From DASXUG01 sp036504995 (GTDB lineage: Bacteria; Pseudomonadota; Gammaproteobacteria; Burkholderiales; Methylophilaceae), in assembly GCA_036504995.1 (NCBI GenBank), contig DASXUG010000012.1, positions 1-64,000 of the forward strand: DNA of 64,000 nt. The letters are read 5' to 3'. The notes under the pieces are model-generated. The model worked only from the letters and a program-made list of their open reading frames with translations, was not told the origin of the DNA and did not search any database. Below, piece by piece: positions 1-9,455 of this stretch; the stretch's first letter is position 1, and each line of letters starts with the position of its first letter. Both the position numbers and the translations under genes were made by a program.

Positions 1-1569
1 TAACACACCACCCCAAGCAGAGAATTTCTCTTTGTTGTACCAAACTGATTTACCTTTGATTGGATCCCAAGCAGTGAAACCGCCCATTACGCCATCAGGA
101 CCAGCAAACATAGTCAATGTAGCACCAACCCATGGTTGACCTGCCACATATTTAGATTCAACTGGCTCGTAAGTCATGCATACATGGTTTAATGGAATGT
201 ACATTAAACCAGTACGTGGGCTGTAAGCCGCTGGTTGTTGGTCTTTTGTACCCAAAGCAGCAGGACAAACGCCTTTTGCATTGTAGTCTTGGTGGGTAGA
301 AGCGGCTGCTAACTTATCTGGCACGCCCGTTTTAAGATCAACGTCTTTTGCCCAGTTTACAAATGAGTGCACTTTGTTCGCTACGATTAATGTACCGTTG
401 CTTGCATCCCATGTGTATACGAAACCGTTACGGTCCATATGGTTAGCATAAGTTTTGCCACCTTTGTCGAACAAGATGACCTCATTCACGCCATCGTAAT
501 CCCACTCGTCATGTGGCGTCATTTGCATCGCCCATTTCGCCATGCCAGTGTCTAAGTCACGTGCGGTGACAGTCATAGACCATTTGTTATCGCCTGGACG
601 TACGTCTGGGTTCCAAACAGATGGGTTGCCAGCACCATAATAAACTAAGTTAGACTTTGGATCATACGGCCACCAGCCCCAAACAGAGCCACCACCATGT
701 TGCCAACCATCTTTAACGGCTTGTGGTTTCAACCAGGTACGTGTACCTAACTCTTGCTCACCGATTTTTAACTTGTCGTTTGGGATCTTCTTGAAAGAGC
801 CACCTACTTTATTACCACCATTTACGTCTTCGTAGACTGATAATGCATTGTATTGAGGATTTTCTTTGTTGGTGTTTGCATCATGCAAAGTTTCAGAATC
901 TGGGCCTGTTGAGTAGGCTTTCCATGCCAACTTGCCATCCTTGATGTAGTAGGCAGCGATGAAACAACGTACACCGAACTCAGCACCTGAACAACCTGTC
1001 AATACTTTGTCTTTGATTACGTGTGGCGCATTGGTGTTAGTCGCACCGACTTTAGGGTCTGTGTTTTTAACATCCCAAACCTTAGCACCAGTTTTAGCAT
1101 CTAAAGCCACCAACATACCGTCGTTTTGTTGCAAGAAGATCTTGCCATCACCGTAACCTAGACCACGTGAAACGTTATCGCAGCATAATACAGCTTGCAC
1201 TGTAGGATCTTGCTTAGGAAAATATGACCATACAATTTTTTGATTATCGTTGAGGTCAAGTGCGTAGATGTTATTAGGGAATGCTGTATGTACATACATC
1301 ATGTTACCCACAACTACTGGTGAACCTTCGTGACCACGGTTTACCCCAGTAGCGAATGTCCAAGCGGCTTTAACGTTTTTTACGTTACCTTTGTTAATTT
1401 GTGCCAAGGTGCTATAACCTTGGTTATTGTGCTGACCTCGTGGGTGTGCCCAATTGTTTGCATCTTTCATGGCAGCTTCTTGGTCTTCTGCCGCAGTAGC
1501 AACCATTGGCATAACCAATGATGCACCCAACACAAAACCTAGAGCCAACTTAAGTTTATTCATCTCCAT
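1..1569 (-). CDS. xoxF: Lanthanide-dependent PQQ methanol dehydrogenase XoxF (3' end cut by window edge)
   Basis: Periplasmic quinoprotein oxidising methanol to formaldehyde or formate and passing electrons to a cytochrome c. The frame is open from the ATG at 1569 to position 1, giving 523 codons of a family of about 600. The chosen ATG has a GGAG eight bases upstream; a second in-frame ATG at 1563 is too close to any ribosome site. A signal peptide ending in an Ala-rich stretch is visible. The vicinal disulfide Cys-Cys of PQQ alcohol dehydrogenases is at about residues 129-130, followed by DNVSRG. The active-site stretch reads HDEWDYDG at about 352-360. The second Asp, two residues after the catalytic one, is the lanthanide ligand that marks XoxF; calcium MxaF has Ala there. 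Which XoxF clade it belongs to cannot be told by eye. No cytochrome or XoxJ partner is inside the window. Confidence 0.93.
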   Translation of the reverse strand, partial: MEMNKLKLALGFVLGASLVMPMVATAAEDQEAAMKDANNWAHPRGQHNNQGYSTLAQINKGNVKNVKAAWTFATGVNRGHEGSPVVVGNMMYVHTAFPNNIYALDLNDNQKIVWSYFPKQDPTVQAVLCCDNVSRGLGYGDGKIFLQQNDGMLVALDAKTGAKVWDVKNTDPKVGATNTNAPHVIKDKVLTGCSGAEFGVRCFIAAYYIKDGKLAWKAYSTGPDSETLHDANTNKENPQYNALSVYEDVNGGNKVGGSFKKIPNDKLKIGEQELGTRTWLKPQAVKDGWQHGGGSVWGWWPYDPKSNLVYYGAGNPSVWNPDVRPGDNKWSMTVTARDLDTGMAKWAMQMTPHDEWDYDGVNEVILFDKGGKTYANHMDRNGFVYTWDASNGTLIVANKVHSFVNWAKDVDLKTGVPDKLAAASTHQDYNAKGVCPAALGTKDQQPAAYSPRTGLMYIPLNHVCMTYEPVESKYVAGQPWVGATLTMFAGPDGVMGGFTAWDPIKGKSVWYNKEKFSAWGGVL

Positions 1570-1897
1570 TTTATTTTCTCCAAATAGTTAGATTACTTTT
1601 ATAACTCCCTATCATGGCCCTAGGCTAACCATGTACATCCAAAAACGAATGCACATTTACTTCTGCACAATATGTGCCAAATCCAATTAAATTTACAACC
1701 ATATGATTTTATTGATTTTTTATACATCACATAGATACCCTACAACCAATATTTGGTTACAATTGGCTACATATGTTTACAAATAGCCATATCGCCAGAG
1801 ATTTACAATTAAAAAATAGATAAAGTTAGTGTAGAGCCCCACCCCACCAATTAAATGGCTCTGTTTAAAAATCAGTCGCTTTTTCAAAATATTATGA
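1570..1897 (-). promoter_or_regulatory. Intergenic region holding the xoxF promoter
   Basis: About 330 bases without a gene between the xoxF start and the end of the secretion operon. It is AT-rich and presumably carries the xoxF promoter. It contains an interrupted inverted repeat, GGCTA at 1765-1769 and TAGCC at 1784-1788. Between the arms is TGTTTACA at 1774-1781. The same octamer forms a perfect palindrome upstream of the FecI-type sigma gene. I cannot assign a -35/-10 with confidence, and I see no clear hairpin terminator for the operon ending at 1898. Confidence 0.4.
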
Positions 1898-2401
1898 TTA
1901 AGGTCGTTTCGATAGAGAACTTGTCAAATTCTCACTTGGGATATAAGCAAATATCCAATCACCATACGTTTTTTTATCTGCAAAATATTGATACTTGGGT
2001 CTAAAGTTTGCGTGCTTATAAGGCTTTGAACCTGACAAGCTATAAACTCCCATGATGCCTCCATCGGAGGCGATCAGCATTCCCCAGTCTCGTCGACCAG
2101 TAAATGGGTCAATATAAACCTCTCTTAAATAGCGCTTAGGGGTTGGAAAACGCGTGTCCAGTAATAGGTCGTCTAAAGACTGTGGAAATTGTTTTATAGT
2201 AGTGGGTGAGTTTTCATAGTATTGACCAATAGCAATACGTAGTTTATCACCAACTTTTAGCAACTCTTGTTCTCGCGCGCGTTTAACTTTTTCACCCCAG
2301 GTCGTACCAGCCTGCGCTAAAGCAAACCCAGTGATCATGACAATAATAAGTAATCCAATATAGGTGTAGCCTCGGCACTTCGATATTTTACCAATCTGCA
2401 T
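1898..2401 (-). CDS. Type II secretion-like minor pseudopilin lacking Glu5
   Basis: About 167 residues. The frame is open further upstream, but the N-terminal part of that longer reading is only the shadow of the preceding pseudopilin gene. I place the start at the ATG at 2401, which overlaps the end of that gene by 14 bases; an ATG at 2413 is an alternative. The protein starts with a short leader ending in CRG and then YTYIGLLI, a pseudopilin hydrophobic helix. If cleaved after that Gly by a prepilin peptidase, mature residue 5 is Gly instead of the usual Glu. Loss of Glu5 is typical of tip pseudopilins of the GspK kind, but this protein is much shorter than GspK. It is the last gene of the secretion operon, so a priming or tip role is plausible but inferred. 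Confidence 0.7.
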   Translation of the reverse strand: MQIGKISKCRGYTYIGLLIIVMITGFALAQAGTTWGEKVKRAREQELLKVGDKLRIAIGQYYENSPTTIKQFPQSLDDLLLDTRFPTPKRYLREVYIDPFTGRRDWGMLIASDGGIMGVYSLSGSKPYKHANFRPKYQYFADKKTYGDWIFAYIPSENLTSSLSKRP

Positions 2402-2777
2402 ACCGTGTACCATTCTGCGCCAGTCCAAGTGCGCCACTATGGACATCGAACACCACCCCTTTGTCATTGGGATCTGGTGGGAAAGTAATCTGCCATGTAT
2501 CCCTGCTATTGGTGATAGGATCTTTAGGTAAATCACGAAGATATCGCGCTTGCACAAGCACCTCTAAACTTTCAGGGTAAGCTCCTGTGTCGCTATAAAA
2601 TTTATCAATTGAGTCACGTATAACCGACAAATCATGTTGCAACGTAGACTCTTTCGCGCGAACAACACTTTCAAAATAACGTGGGCCAACGAAGCTTAGT
2701 AAGGTTGCTATAATCGCCATCACAACCAGCATCTCGATTAATGTAAATCCTCTATGATCTGCCGTTGCTATTACCAT
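2388..2777 (-). CDS. Type II secretion-like pseudopilin (GspG/H-like)
   Basis: 129 residues with a type IV pilin-type N-terminus: a short basic leader, RG, then FTLIEMLVVMAIIA, including Glu5 after the predicted cleavage site. The C-terminal part has the compact fold pattern of GspG-like proteins (DTGAYPESLEVLV, then an RDLPKDP motif). It should be processed by a prepilin peptidase (not in this window) and inserted into the pseudopilus of the neighbouring secretion system. It overlaps the upstream pseudopilin gene by 7 bases and the downstream one by 14, so the three minor pseudopilins are translated as a coupled block. Confidence 0.85.
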   Translation of the reverse strand: MVIATADHRGFTLIEMLVVMAIIATLLSFVGPRYFESVVRAKESTLQHDLSVIRDSIDKFYSDTGAYPESLEVLVQARYLRDLPKDPITNSRDTWQITFPPDPNDKGVVFDVHSGALGLAQNGTRYADW

Positions 2778-3271
2778 TCGTTATATGGCCTTTTATCTAA
2801 ACCAATCTCGTTCGAAAATGAATGAACATCATAGACATCATCCCCTTCTTGAAGCTGGTCAAACGAACTTGAGTAACTCCGTAAATGCCAAGTTTCTGAT
2901 GCTGGCAATCCATCTTGTTTTGCAAATGGGTCTCGTGGAATTTGCCTCAAAAAGTAAATCTTTCTTTTTTTTGGATCTTTAAGATTAACTACCCCTTCTG
3001 CTAAGATTTCTAGATTTTTTGGGTAACCACTCCTGTCAATCGACTGCAAAATCAAACCATCATCGACGGCTTGCTTATACGCATCAATTGCATCCCGAAT
3101 CTGCCATAAAGCCCGTTTTAACTCCTGCTCTTTGCTACGCTTAGCCGACAATTGCATGACTGGGGCAGCCGAAGTTGCAATTAATGAAAGGATAACCAAT
3201 GTGACCAATAGCTCAATGAGCGTAAATCCCACAGTTTTATGAGTCTTAAATTGTGTTGAGGGAGTCAACAT
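2771..3271 (-). CDS. Type II secretion-like pseudopilin
   Basis: 166 residues. The N-terminus reads VGFTLIELLVTLVILSL, a classical prepilin peptidase site with Glu5. The rest is a short helical spine followed by a globular C-terminus with GYPKNLEIL and an RQIPRDPF motif shared with the next pseudopilin. It follows the secretin gene by 4 bases and overlaps the next gene by 7. It is probably a minor subunit of the pseudopilus built on the GspG protein encoded at the head of the operon. Confidence 0.85.
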   Translation of the reverse strand: MLTPSTQFKTHKTVGFTLIELLVTLVILSLIATSAAPVMQLSAKRSKEQELKRALWQIRDAIDAYKQAVDDGLILQSIDRSGYPKNLEILAEGVVNLKDPKKRKIYFLRQIPRDPFAKQDGLPASETWHLRSYSSSFDQLQEGDDVYDVHSFSNEIGLDKRPYNEW

Positions 3272-3275
3272 ATCA

Positions 3276-5231
3276 TCATGGTTTTAATGTGCCAGACGCT
3301 GGTTGCATAACAGACTCGCCAAAAGCCTTGTCCATTTGCGCACGCTCTGCTTGGATATCTTGCGCACTCTTGGTCGCTGGCACAGCAGCGGGCGCTATAT
3401 ATTCCGCTGAACGACTTTCGGATTTCTGACCTGCTCCAGCCAAATCGACACCAGATGGAAATGCGGAATAAATTGCACTTGGAGGGGTGATATTGCTTAA
3501 AATGCGCGGGGTAATGAGTAATACAATTTCCTTTTTGCGTCGATCGCTGTTTTTATCTGAGAATAACTTTCCAATGAGAGGCAGGCTAGACAGGCCTGGC
3601 ACCTTGTTTTTGATGTTCTGCGAATCATCACGAAACAGCCCTGCCAATACTTGCGTCTCGCCATTTTTAAGGCGTAATACCGTATTCGCATTTCGTGTAC
3701 CAATGGTGTAGGCAAGCGTTCCTGAACTAGACTTTACTTGGTCTGTTTGATTGCTAACTTCTAGGCCGACTTTGATTGAAACTTCGTCACCCAGTAGCAC
3801 AGTCGGCTCAACATCTAACTTAATCCCCACCTCCAGGTAGCTAATCGTTTCTGAAACAAAACCAGTCGCATTGGCTATACTTGTAAACAATGGAATTTTG
3901 TCGCCCACCAGTATTTTTGCTTTTTCTCTATTTTTTACACGAATATGTGGATTCGCCAATAAATTGGTATCCGTATCTTGGTTAAGCAGGTTGAGCGCGA
4001 GCACAGGATCAGAAATCGCAAATACCCCCAAATCAGAATTAAAATGTTGTAACTGGGTTAGGCTTAACTGCCCTGGCGTAACAGTCGTGATACCTGCGCT
4101 AGTCAACGTTCCCCTTACGCCAAGGCTAGCTTGCGTTGGGTATTGAATACCAATGCCCTCAAGCGTTTTGCGATTCACCTCCATCACCTGCACCTCCAGC
4201 ATGACTTCTGGATCCGCCAAGTCTTGCGACATAACCAGTTTTTCTGCCAAATGGATATTAGCGGCGGTATCACGCATCACTAGCGTATTTAACTTCTCAT
4301 CGATATAAACATCTTTAGCTTTTAGAATGGTTTTAAGCATACTCATGGCGCGCTTAGGATCAAGTGTGCCCAAATAAAAGCTGCGTACATATAACTCTTG
4401 GTAAGCACTACTATGACTGGATGGATAAATGAGCAGAGTGTTCTCATTTAAGACTTTTTTCTCCAAGTGATGTGTTGTCAAAATAATCTGTATTGCATCT
4501 TCAATTGAAGTATTACGCACAAAAATACTCGTTTTGGTGTCTTGCGGAAATTCAGGATCAAACGTGAAGTTAATCTTAGAAACCTTGGCAATAAACTCGA
4601 AAACAGATTTGATAGGGATATCTTTAAACTCCAAGGTAATCGGTTTGCTAAATGCGGACTTTATTTTAGGGATATTAGTTACCTTATCAGAACGCTTTTG
4701 CTCTATTTCCTCAAATAATTTGCGCGCTATTGGCTGGCTGGCATCTTCTGCTAACACGCTTTGAACAACGATTGCTCCGCCATCCAAATCATTTTGTGAT
4801 AATAAGCTCTGTGCATTATTCAACAGTTTTTCATGCTTACCTATCATGTTGAGATGACTTAATCCTTCAGAAGCAGCTTGGTTTTGAGGGTCGGTTAGCA
4901 AAACATCCTGATAAGCTTTTTCAGCTTCAAGATATGCATGCTTTTGTACTTGGGCATCAGCCGCTATCAGCATATTGGTTATCTTTAAATCCTGTTGGTT
5001 TTTCAAATAACTCCGATACTGAGGGTTGTCAGGTTGTTTAATAAGCAGTGCTTTTAGCTTGGCGATCCCTTCATCAACATGTCCAGATGCAATTAACGTT
5101 TTTGACGACTCAAACTCATGGTCTAGCGCTGAGGTGCGTGTATCCTGCGTTGCACAGGCTGTAAGAAAGCCCAGCAGCACAACTGCATGTAGCATTAAAT
5201 ACGCTGGATAAATAGGTTTTGGTTGACTCAA
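3276..5231 (-). CDS. gspD: Type II secretion secretin, lipoprotein (GspD/PilQ/MshL-like)
   Basis: Outer-membrane channel. I choose the TTG at 5231 because it sits 7 bases after a clear GGAG and overlaps the stop of the preceding gene as TTGA. The longer reading from 5321 is in the shadow of that gene. From the TTG the protein is about 651 residues and has a lipoprotein signal ending LLGFLTAC. TPR-like helical repeats (about 30-180) come next. An STN/secretin N0-type domain (around LEFKDIPIKSVFEFIAKVS) and N-domains follow, then the secretin core with VPGLSSLPLIGKLFS near the end. The TPR-plus-STN layout is closer to MSHA or pilus secretins than to a classical GspD. The C-terminus is Ala/Gln-rich. 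Confidence 0.9.
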   Translation of the reverse strand: MSQPKPIYPAYLMLHAVVLLGFLTACATQDTRTSALDHEFESSKTLIASGHVDEGIAKLKALLIKQPDNPQYRSYLKNQQDLKITNMLIAADAQVQKHAYLEAEKAYQDVLLTDPQNQAASEGLSHLNMIGKHEKLLNNAQSLLSQNDLDGGAIVVQSVLAEDASQPIARKLFEEIEQKRSDKVTNIPKIKSAFSKPITLEFKDIPIKSVFEFIAKVSKINFTFDPEFPQDTKTSIFVRNTSIEDAIQIILTTHHLEKKVLNENTLLIYPSSHSSAYQELYVRSFYLGTLDPKRAMSMLKTILKAKDVYIDEKLNTLVMRDTAANIHLAEKLVMSQDLADPEVMLEVQVMEVNRKTLEGIGIQYPTQASLGVRGTLTSAGITTVTPGQLSLTQLQHFNSDLGVFAISDPVLALNLLNQDTDTNLLANPHIRVKNREKAKILVGDKIPLFTSIANATGFVSETISYLEVGIKLDVEPTVLLGDEVSIKVGLEVSNQTDQVKSSSGTLAYTIGTRNANTVLRLKNGETQVLAGLFRDDSQNIKNKVPGLSSLPLIGKLFSDKNSDRRKKEIVLLITPRILSNITPPSAIYSAFPSGVDLAGAGQKSESRSAEYIAPAAVPATKSAQDIQAERAQMDKAFGESVMQPASGTLKP

Positions 5232-5731
5232 TTGACTTCTCCGATATCTAGCATATGCTTGGTCTTTAATGGCAAGTAGATGAATGTCATTTTGGGCGGG
5301 GTAATTGCACTCACCAGCCAACGTTTATCGAGAACATCGCCCTTGTGTGCCACGATATTACGATCACCCTCTAACAAAAACACGACGAACTTTCCGTCCT
5401 CAATGAGTTTCCCCGCATGCACAAAAGGTAAAGGCGGTGCATTCTCTAATGGTGTCGTCGTCGCTTGAACATCTGATGAAGTCGAGTGAGTATCAGCAGT
5501 AAATAAAGGCTGCGGTGAACGGGTAATTGGAGTACGACGATACGGCGTTTGTATCGGTGAAGATATGTCTAGTGACATTCTTGAGTTTTTTGTAGGCGTA
5601 GCCAATCGGGTAACGGGAACGACTGGTGCTATATTTTCGGCATCATCATTCAACGTTACCCAAGCGCAAGCCACAAGCGTTAACGCCAACGCAAGCCACA
5701 CCCTATTTTCTGGACGGAAAACGTTAAACAC
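5228..5731 (-). CDS. PilP/GspC-like periplasmic linker protein of the secretion system
   Basis: 167 residues: one N-terminal membrane helix (about 11-26), a long Pro/Thr/Ser-rich linker (about 35-105), and a small C-terminal beta domain (FVVFLLEGDRNIVAHKGD) resembling the homology region of GspC/PilP proteins. Such proteins join the inner-membrane platform to the secretin. The position directly before the secretin gene, with overlapping stop and start, supports that role. The sequence match to either family is weak by eye. Confidence 0.65.
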   Translation of the reverse strand: MFNVFRPENRVWLALALTLVACAWVTLNDDAENIAPVVPVTRLATPTKNSRMSLDISSPIQTPYRRTPITRSPQPLFTADTHSTSSDVQATTTPLENAPPLPFVHAGKLIEDGKFVVFLLEGDRNIVAHKGDVLDKRWLVSAITPPKMTFIYLPLKTKHMLDIGEVN

Positions 5732-6330
5732 TAACCTTTATTCCTTAAAAATAGGGTGAGTTTCACATGCGCTTCAACTTCTTGAGACTGCGCATCATTA
5801 CGTTTTAAACTAAACTCACTTAACGCCAGTGTCGGAAAAGTATTAAGAAGTTGATTAATAAACAGTCGAATCTTTTGATAATCCCCTTTAATCGGCATCG
5901 TGATTTCATAACGTAAAAATGTTGATGATGGATGAGTAACCAACCGATACTCGACTCGCTCAGTCGCTATTCCATATGTCGTAGCCTCTTGATATAAGGT
6001 ATAGAGTGTTTGGTTAATGCTATTTTTCGTGGGCAGAAATTGATAAAACGCGCTGAGTGAAGCTTCTGGGGATTCAGGTGTCCAGCGTCCCTGATGCTTA
6101 GGAATAGTAATACTTAAACGTTGAATATCTTGTCTAAGTTGTGCAAGGTGACTAAATGTGGGCACGACCATCGCTACGGTAAATATCAAGATAATGCAAA
6201 GTAGTGCGATAGTCGAAGATTGCTGCCATGGCATCCACTTCAGGCGATAGGCCATGATAGAAAAATAGCGCAAAAACGTATCACCCACACTTTTACCAGT
6301 TTTTGTCTGAACCAAACTCAAAACGCCCAT
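5731..6330 (-). CDS. PilO/GspM-like inner-membrane assembly protein
   Basis: 199 residues with a single membrane helix near residues 38-58 (IALLCIILIFTVAMVVP), a coiled-coil segment, then a ferredoxin-like alpha/beta periplasmic domain (ending ALSEFSLKRNDA and a last beta strand). This is the pattern of PilO/GspM. It overlaps the PilN-like gene by 13 bases and touches the next gene at a single base, so it belongs to the same transcript. It most likely forms a heterodimer with the PilN-like protein. Confidence 0.7.
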   Translation of the reverse strand: MGVLSLVQTKTGKSVGDTFLRYFSIMAYRLKWMPWQQSSTIALLCIILIFTVAMVVPTFSHLAQLRQDIQRLSITIPKHQGRWTPESPEASLSAFYQFLPTKNSINQTLYTLYQEATTYGIATERVEYRLVTHPSSTFLRYEITMPIKGDYQKIRLFINQLLNTFPTLALSEFSLKRNDAQSQEVEAHVKLTLFLRNKG

Positions 6331-6884
6331 TTGGCCTCCACCACAAAATTAAGTAGCGGTTGACCTGAGGTCCCAGTAGCCGGCGCTTGGGATATCAACA
6401 ACACATTTTCCAGCGGATCCGTCTGTGTTTGATTTTTTCCAGCACGCGGTAGGTTAGCCTGAGGAGCAAGTGCACTAACGTAATCCAAGATTTGTTTAAT
6501 ATCACTTGCTTCTGCGGTTATTTTTAGCTGATGCTGTTTTACCTCTGGCTCTACAGACAGTAATCGCACCCCTGAACCATTTAAAGTCTCTAGCGTTTCA
6601 AACAGCGCCTCCCATGGAATAGTCAGCTCTCGCATGGCAAGCTGTACACTCATCATTTCATCAGCGTTAACTTTATGCGCACTTAATCTTGCGTTGTCAT
6701 TGTGTTGTGGTGATTTAATCTGAGTAATGTTTGCGTCTATTGCGCTCGCTTCTGCAACCAATTGTTGATAGAAAAAAAGTAATGCAAACAAGCATAAAGC
6801 ACTAGCACCAAAGCACGCATACCAAGTGACATGTCGATAACGGACAGGAGCGTAATTGAGATTGACTGTTTTCATATGGCTCAA
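6318..6884 (-). CDS. PilN/GspL C-terminal-like assembly protein
   Basis: 188 residues: a short cytoplasmic N-terminus with NLNYAP (similar to the INLLP motif by which PilN binds PilM), one membrane helix (about 20-42), a coiled coil and a periplasmic ferredoxin-like domain. It overlaps the PilM-like gene through an ATGA junction. Together the PilM-, PilN- and PilO-like proteins replace the GspL/GspM pair of classical type II secretion systems. A second Met at residue 4 is an alternative start. Confidence 0.72.
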   Translation of the reverse strand: MSHMKTVNLNYAPVRYRHVTWYACFGASALCLFALLFFYQQLVAEASAIDANITQIKSPQHNDNARLSAHKVNADEMMSVQLAMRELTIPWEALFETLETLNGSGVRLLSVEPEVKQHQLKITAEASDIKQILDYVSALAPQANLPRAGKNQTQTDPLENVLLISQAPATGTSGQPLLNFVVEAKWAF

Positions 6885-7726
6885 ATGCCTTGTCTGTTTA
6901 GCACATTTAAATGTTCGAGATTATTTGTGCCCTCTTGCCAATATGGATGGGCAATTGTCTTGATTTCTTTGTGGGTAAAGCGGGTATTTTGGCCAGTTAA
7001 ATCAGACCAATAAACGATTGGCCAATCCTCAGCATCTAGGCCTAGCATGATAGATTCACGCTTAATTACCGCTTCCACTTGCCTAGCAATATTGAGCTCT
7101 GTGGCATAGTCAGTCACAGACTGCAATATCCCATGATGAATCATCGCAACACATATCCGCCCATGCTCAACCATGACAAAGCAAACTGAACGCTCACTAA
7201 GTTCCGCTCGCGATTGATTGAGGGCAAACATTAAATGAGGCTGTATCGTTAACATTTTCAATCCTGCATCACTGCAACAAGCTTGCAGTTGAAGTAAAAA
7301 CAAATCGCTGATGCCACTCGCCAAAGTGGTCTGTTGGAAATCAGGGGTTGTCATCCGCAAGTCCCATAATTTAGCGGCATCTCCATAACGTTTGACAAAA
7401 GAGTGCTTAAGATAGGCGAGTTGCTCTGCTCTATTACTTAATTCAGCGTTCCAAGGGATGCTTGCATAGCGCACGAAATGATTCGAGATGACAATATGTG
7501 TACCGATATTTTTCCACTCAGCCTGCGCGATCCGCCCTTGCAAATGACTTAAAGCAGGCTGCCAGCCATTCATCTCTCTCTGTATTTCTGGGGTGCTTTC
7601 AAGCTGCAATACCTGTTTTTTTACAACTTCTTGCTTACTGTTTATCCGCATAAGTAGCAGATATTCTGGATGAATAAAAATATGCAATTGATCGCGCGCC
7701 AAAAAATCAAACAATCGAAGTGACAC
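6881..7726 (-). CDS. PilM/GspL-like actin-fold cytoplasmic protein
   Basis: About 281 residues. I use the GTG at 7726, which lies 7 bases after GGAG and overlaps the end of gspE; the longer ORF to 7801 is only the shadow of gspE. The protein has no membrane helix. It is an alpha/beta protein in the position of PilM or the GspL cytoplasmic domain, which dock the ATPase to the membrane platform. The middle region (VCFVMVEHGRICVAMIHHGIL) resembles the nucleotide-fold strands of such proteins, but conserved residues are few, so the call rests mainly on operon position. Confidence 0.6.
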   Translation of the reverse strand: MSLRLFDFLARDQLHIFIHPEYLLLMRINSKQEVVKKQVLQLESTPEIQREMNGWQPALSHLQGRIAQAEWKNIGTHIVISNHFVRYASIPWNAELSNRAEQLAYLKHSFVKRYGDAAKLWDLRMTTPDFQQTTLASGISDLFLLQLQACCSDAGLKMLTIQPHLMFALNQSRAELSERSVCFVMVEHGRICVAMIHHGILQSVTDYATELNIARQVEAVIKRESIMLGLDAEDWPIVYWSDLTGQNTRFTHKEIKTIAHPYWQEGTNNLEHLNVLNRQGI

Positions 7727-9455
7727 GATTAATCTCCTGCAAAGTGGTTTCGCCTTTCTGGACCAATACCAAGGCAGCTTCACGCATGGAACGAGTCCCA
7801 TTCATTCGTGCGGCTTCTTTGATTTTGCGCACTGGTTCTTTTGTCACGATTAATTCACGAATCTCATCGTTAAAACACAGTAATTCAGCTATCGCTTTTC
7901 GGCCTTTGTATCCAGTGCCATGACAATGCCCACAGCCACGTCCGATACGGAAGTTAAACGTTTTTGCAAGCTCACCAGTTAAGCCAGATTTCTCAATCAG
8001 CTGAGTATCTGGCTGATCGACTACCGCACAATGCGGACAGATAATACGTACTAATCTCTGCGCCAAAATGCCATTAATCGCAGACACAAAACTGTAAGGA
8101 TCAACATTCATGTTGGTAAAGCGTCCAATGACGTCAAATACATTATTAGCATGTACCGTAGTTAGTACCAAATGACCAGTCAGTGCCGACTGCACCGCAA
8201 TTTGCGCAGTTTCAGAATCACGAATTTCGCCCACCATGATTTTGTCAGGATCGTGCCGCAAAATAGAACGCAAGCCGCGGGCGAAAGTCAGGCCTTTTTT
8301 CTCATTGACAGGAATCTGCATCACTCCAGCAAGCTGATATTCCACGGGGTCTTCGATGGTAATAATTTTGTCTTGGCCGCTATTAATCTCAGAGATAATG
8401 CCGTAAAGCGTTGTGGTCTTACCGCTCCCTGTTGGCCCAGTCACTAGCAACATGCCATATGGCTCTTCTGCAAGTTGTCGAAAACGCTGCATAATCGCTG
8501 GATCAAACCCAAGCACATCTAAACTTAAATTATCACTCTTGGACTTATCATTTCTAGACTTCTCACTGACCACCTTGCGATCAAGAATCCGCAGCACGGC
8601 ATCTTCTCCAAATACCGTGGGGATAATCGATACACGCATATCCACTTCGCGCCCTTGCACCAGAACCTTAAAGCGCCCATCCTGCGGAATACGTCGTTCA
8701 GATATATCGAGCTCAGACATGACTTTAATGCGTGAAATGACTTGCTCCGCCTGCACCACCCCAGCAATGCTGGCAATCGCACTAAGTACGCCATCAATAC
8801 GGTAACGCACCACCAAACCATCAGCATCTGTCTCTAGGTGAATATCGCTTGCACCAGCTTTAAAAGCATCATACAAAGTTGAGCGCAGTAGCTTTACCAC
8901 TGGGCTGGTATCTTCACTGATCGATTTCAGTGAAATATCCTCAATACCTGCTCGACTACTTTCTGAAAGCTGGGACTCTGACTGCAAACCATCCATAGCA
9001 CTTAAATCGGCCTCAAAGTGCGCCAAAAAGGCCAATATATCTTTGCGATGTGCGATTCCCCAGACGCAAGGTTGTTGCAATAACAGATCAACTTTAGCGA
9101 TTAAGTTACGATCAAACGGGTTGGCAAAAATGACATAAAGCCCCCTACCAGTATCACGTAAGGCAACACATTCATTTTTAATAGCATCAGCAAAAGGTAG
9201 TAAATCAAAATCTGGAGACAAGTCATGCAACTGCAAAGCTTCGAACACAGGATATTGCATCCACAAACCAAGCGCAGCAATAAAAGACTCAGGAGTGTCA
9301 TATCCAGATTGCTCTTCAAGCGCATCCAACAAATGTTGTCCACTTTGCGCTGCAATCTGCCTCGCCGCTTGCAGATGTGCAGTCGTGAGCGTTGCGTTTG
9401 ATGCATCGCTATCAAATGCTAACTCTGGTGTAAATTTAACTGCTGGCGCATTCAT
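7707..9455 (-). CDS. gspE: Type II secretion / pilus assembly ATPase GspE
   Basis: 582 residues. Hexameric ATPase that powers pseudopilus extension. The N-terminal GspE/MshE domain covers about 1-150. The core has Walker A GPTGSGKTTT, an Asp box (IITIEDPVEY), Walker B (IMVGEIRDSETA) and a His box (GHLVLTTVHANN). A zinc-binding element follows, with CPHC and, further on, CGHCHGTGYKGR. Length and motifs fit a full GspE. The start overlaps the end of gspF by 4 bases (ATGA). It is clearly an extension ATPase, not a PilT retraction ATPase. Confidence 0.94.
   Translation of the reverse strand: MNAPAVKFTPELAFDSDASNATLTTAHLQAARQIAAQSGQHLLDALEEQSGYDTPESFIAALGLWMQYPVFEALQLHDLSPDFDLLPFADAIKNECVALRDTGRGLYVIFANPFDRNLIAKVDLLLQQPCVWGIAHRKDILAFLAHFEADLSAMDGLQSESQLSESSRAGIEDISLKSISEDTSPVVKLLRSTLYDAFKAGASDIHLETDADGLVVRYRIDGVLSAIASIAGVVQAEQVISRIKVMSELDISERRIPQDGRFKVLVQGREVDMRVSIIPTVFGEDAVLRILDRKVVSEKSRNDKSKSDNLSLDVLGFDPAIMQRFRQLAEEPYGMLLVTGPTGSGKTTTLYGIISEINSGQDKIITIEDPVEYQLAGVMQIPVNEKKGLTFARGLRSILRHDPDKIMVGEIRDSETAQIAVQSALTGHLVLTTVHANNVFDVIGRFTNMNVDPYSFVSAINGILAQRLVRIICPHCAVVDQPDTQLIEKSGLTGELAKTFNFRIGRGCGHCHGTGYKGRKAIAELLCFNDEIRELIVTKEPVRKIKEAARMNGTRSMREAALVLVQKGETTLQEINRVTSIV

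Noticed and set aside
1..1569. Calcium-type methanol dehydrogenase MxaF as the identity of the first gene
   Set aside because: The active site reads WDYDG; the extra Asp is the lanthanide ligand of XoxF, where MxaF has Ala.
2402..2557. N-terminal extension of the last pseudopilin
   Set aside because: The extension is the out-of-frame shadow of the upstream pseudopilin; the pilin leader starts at 2401.
5232..5321. ATG-like longer start of the secretin
   Set aside because: It lies in another gene; the TTG at 5231 has the ribosome site and leads straight into the lipoprotein signal.
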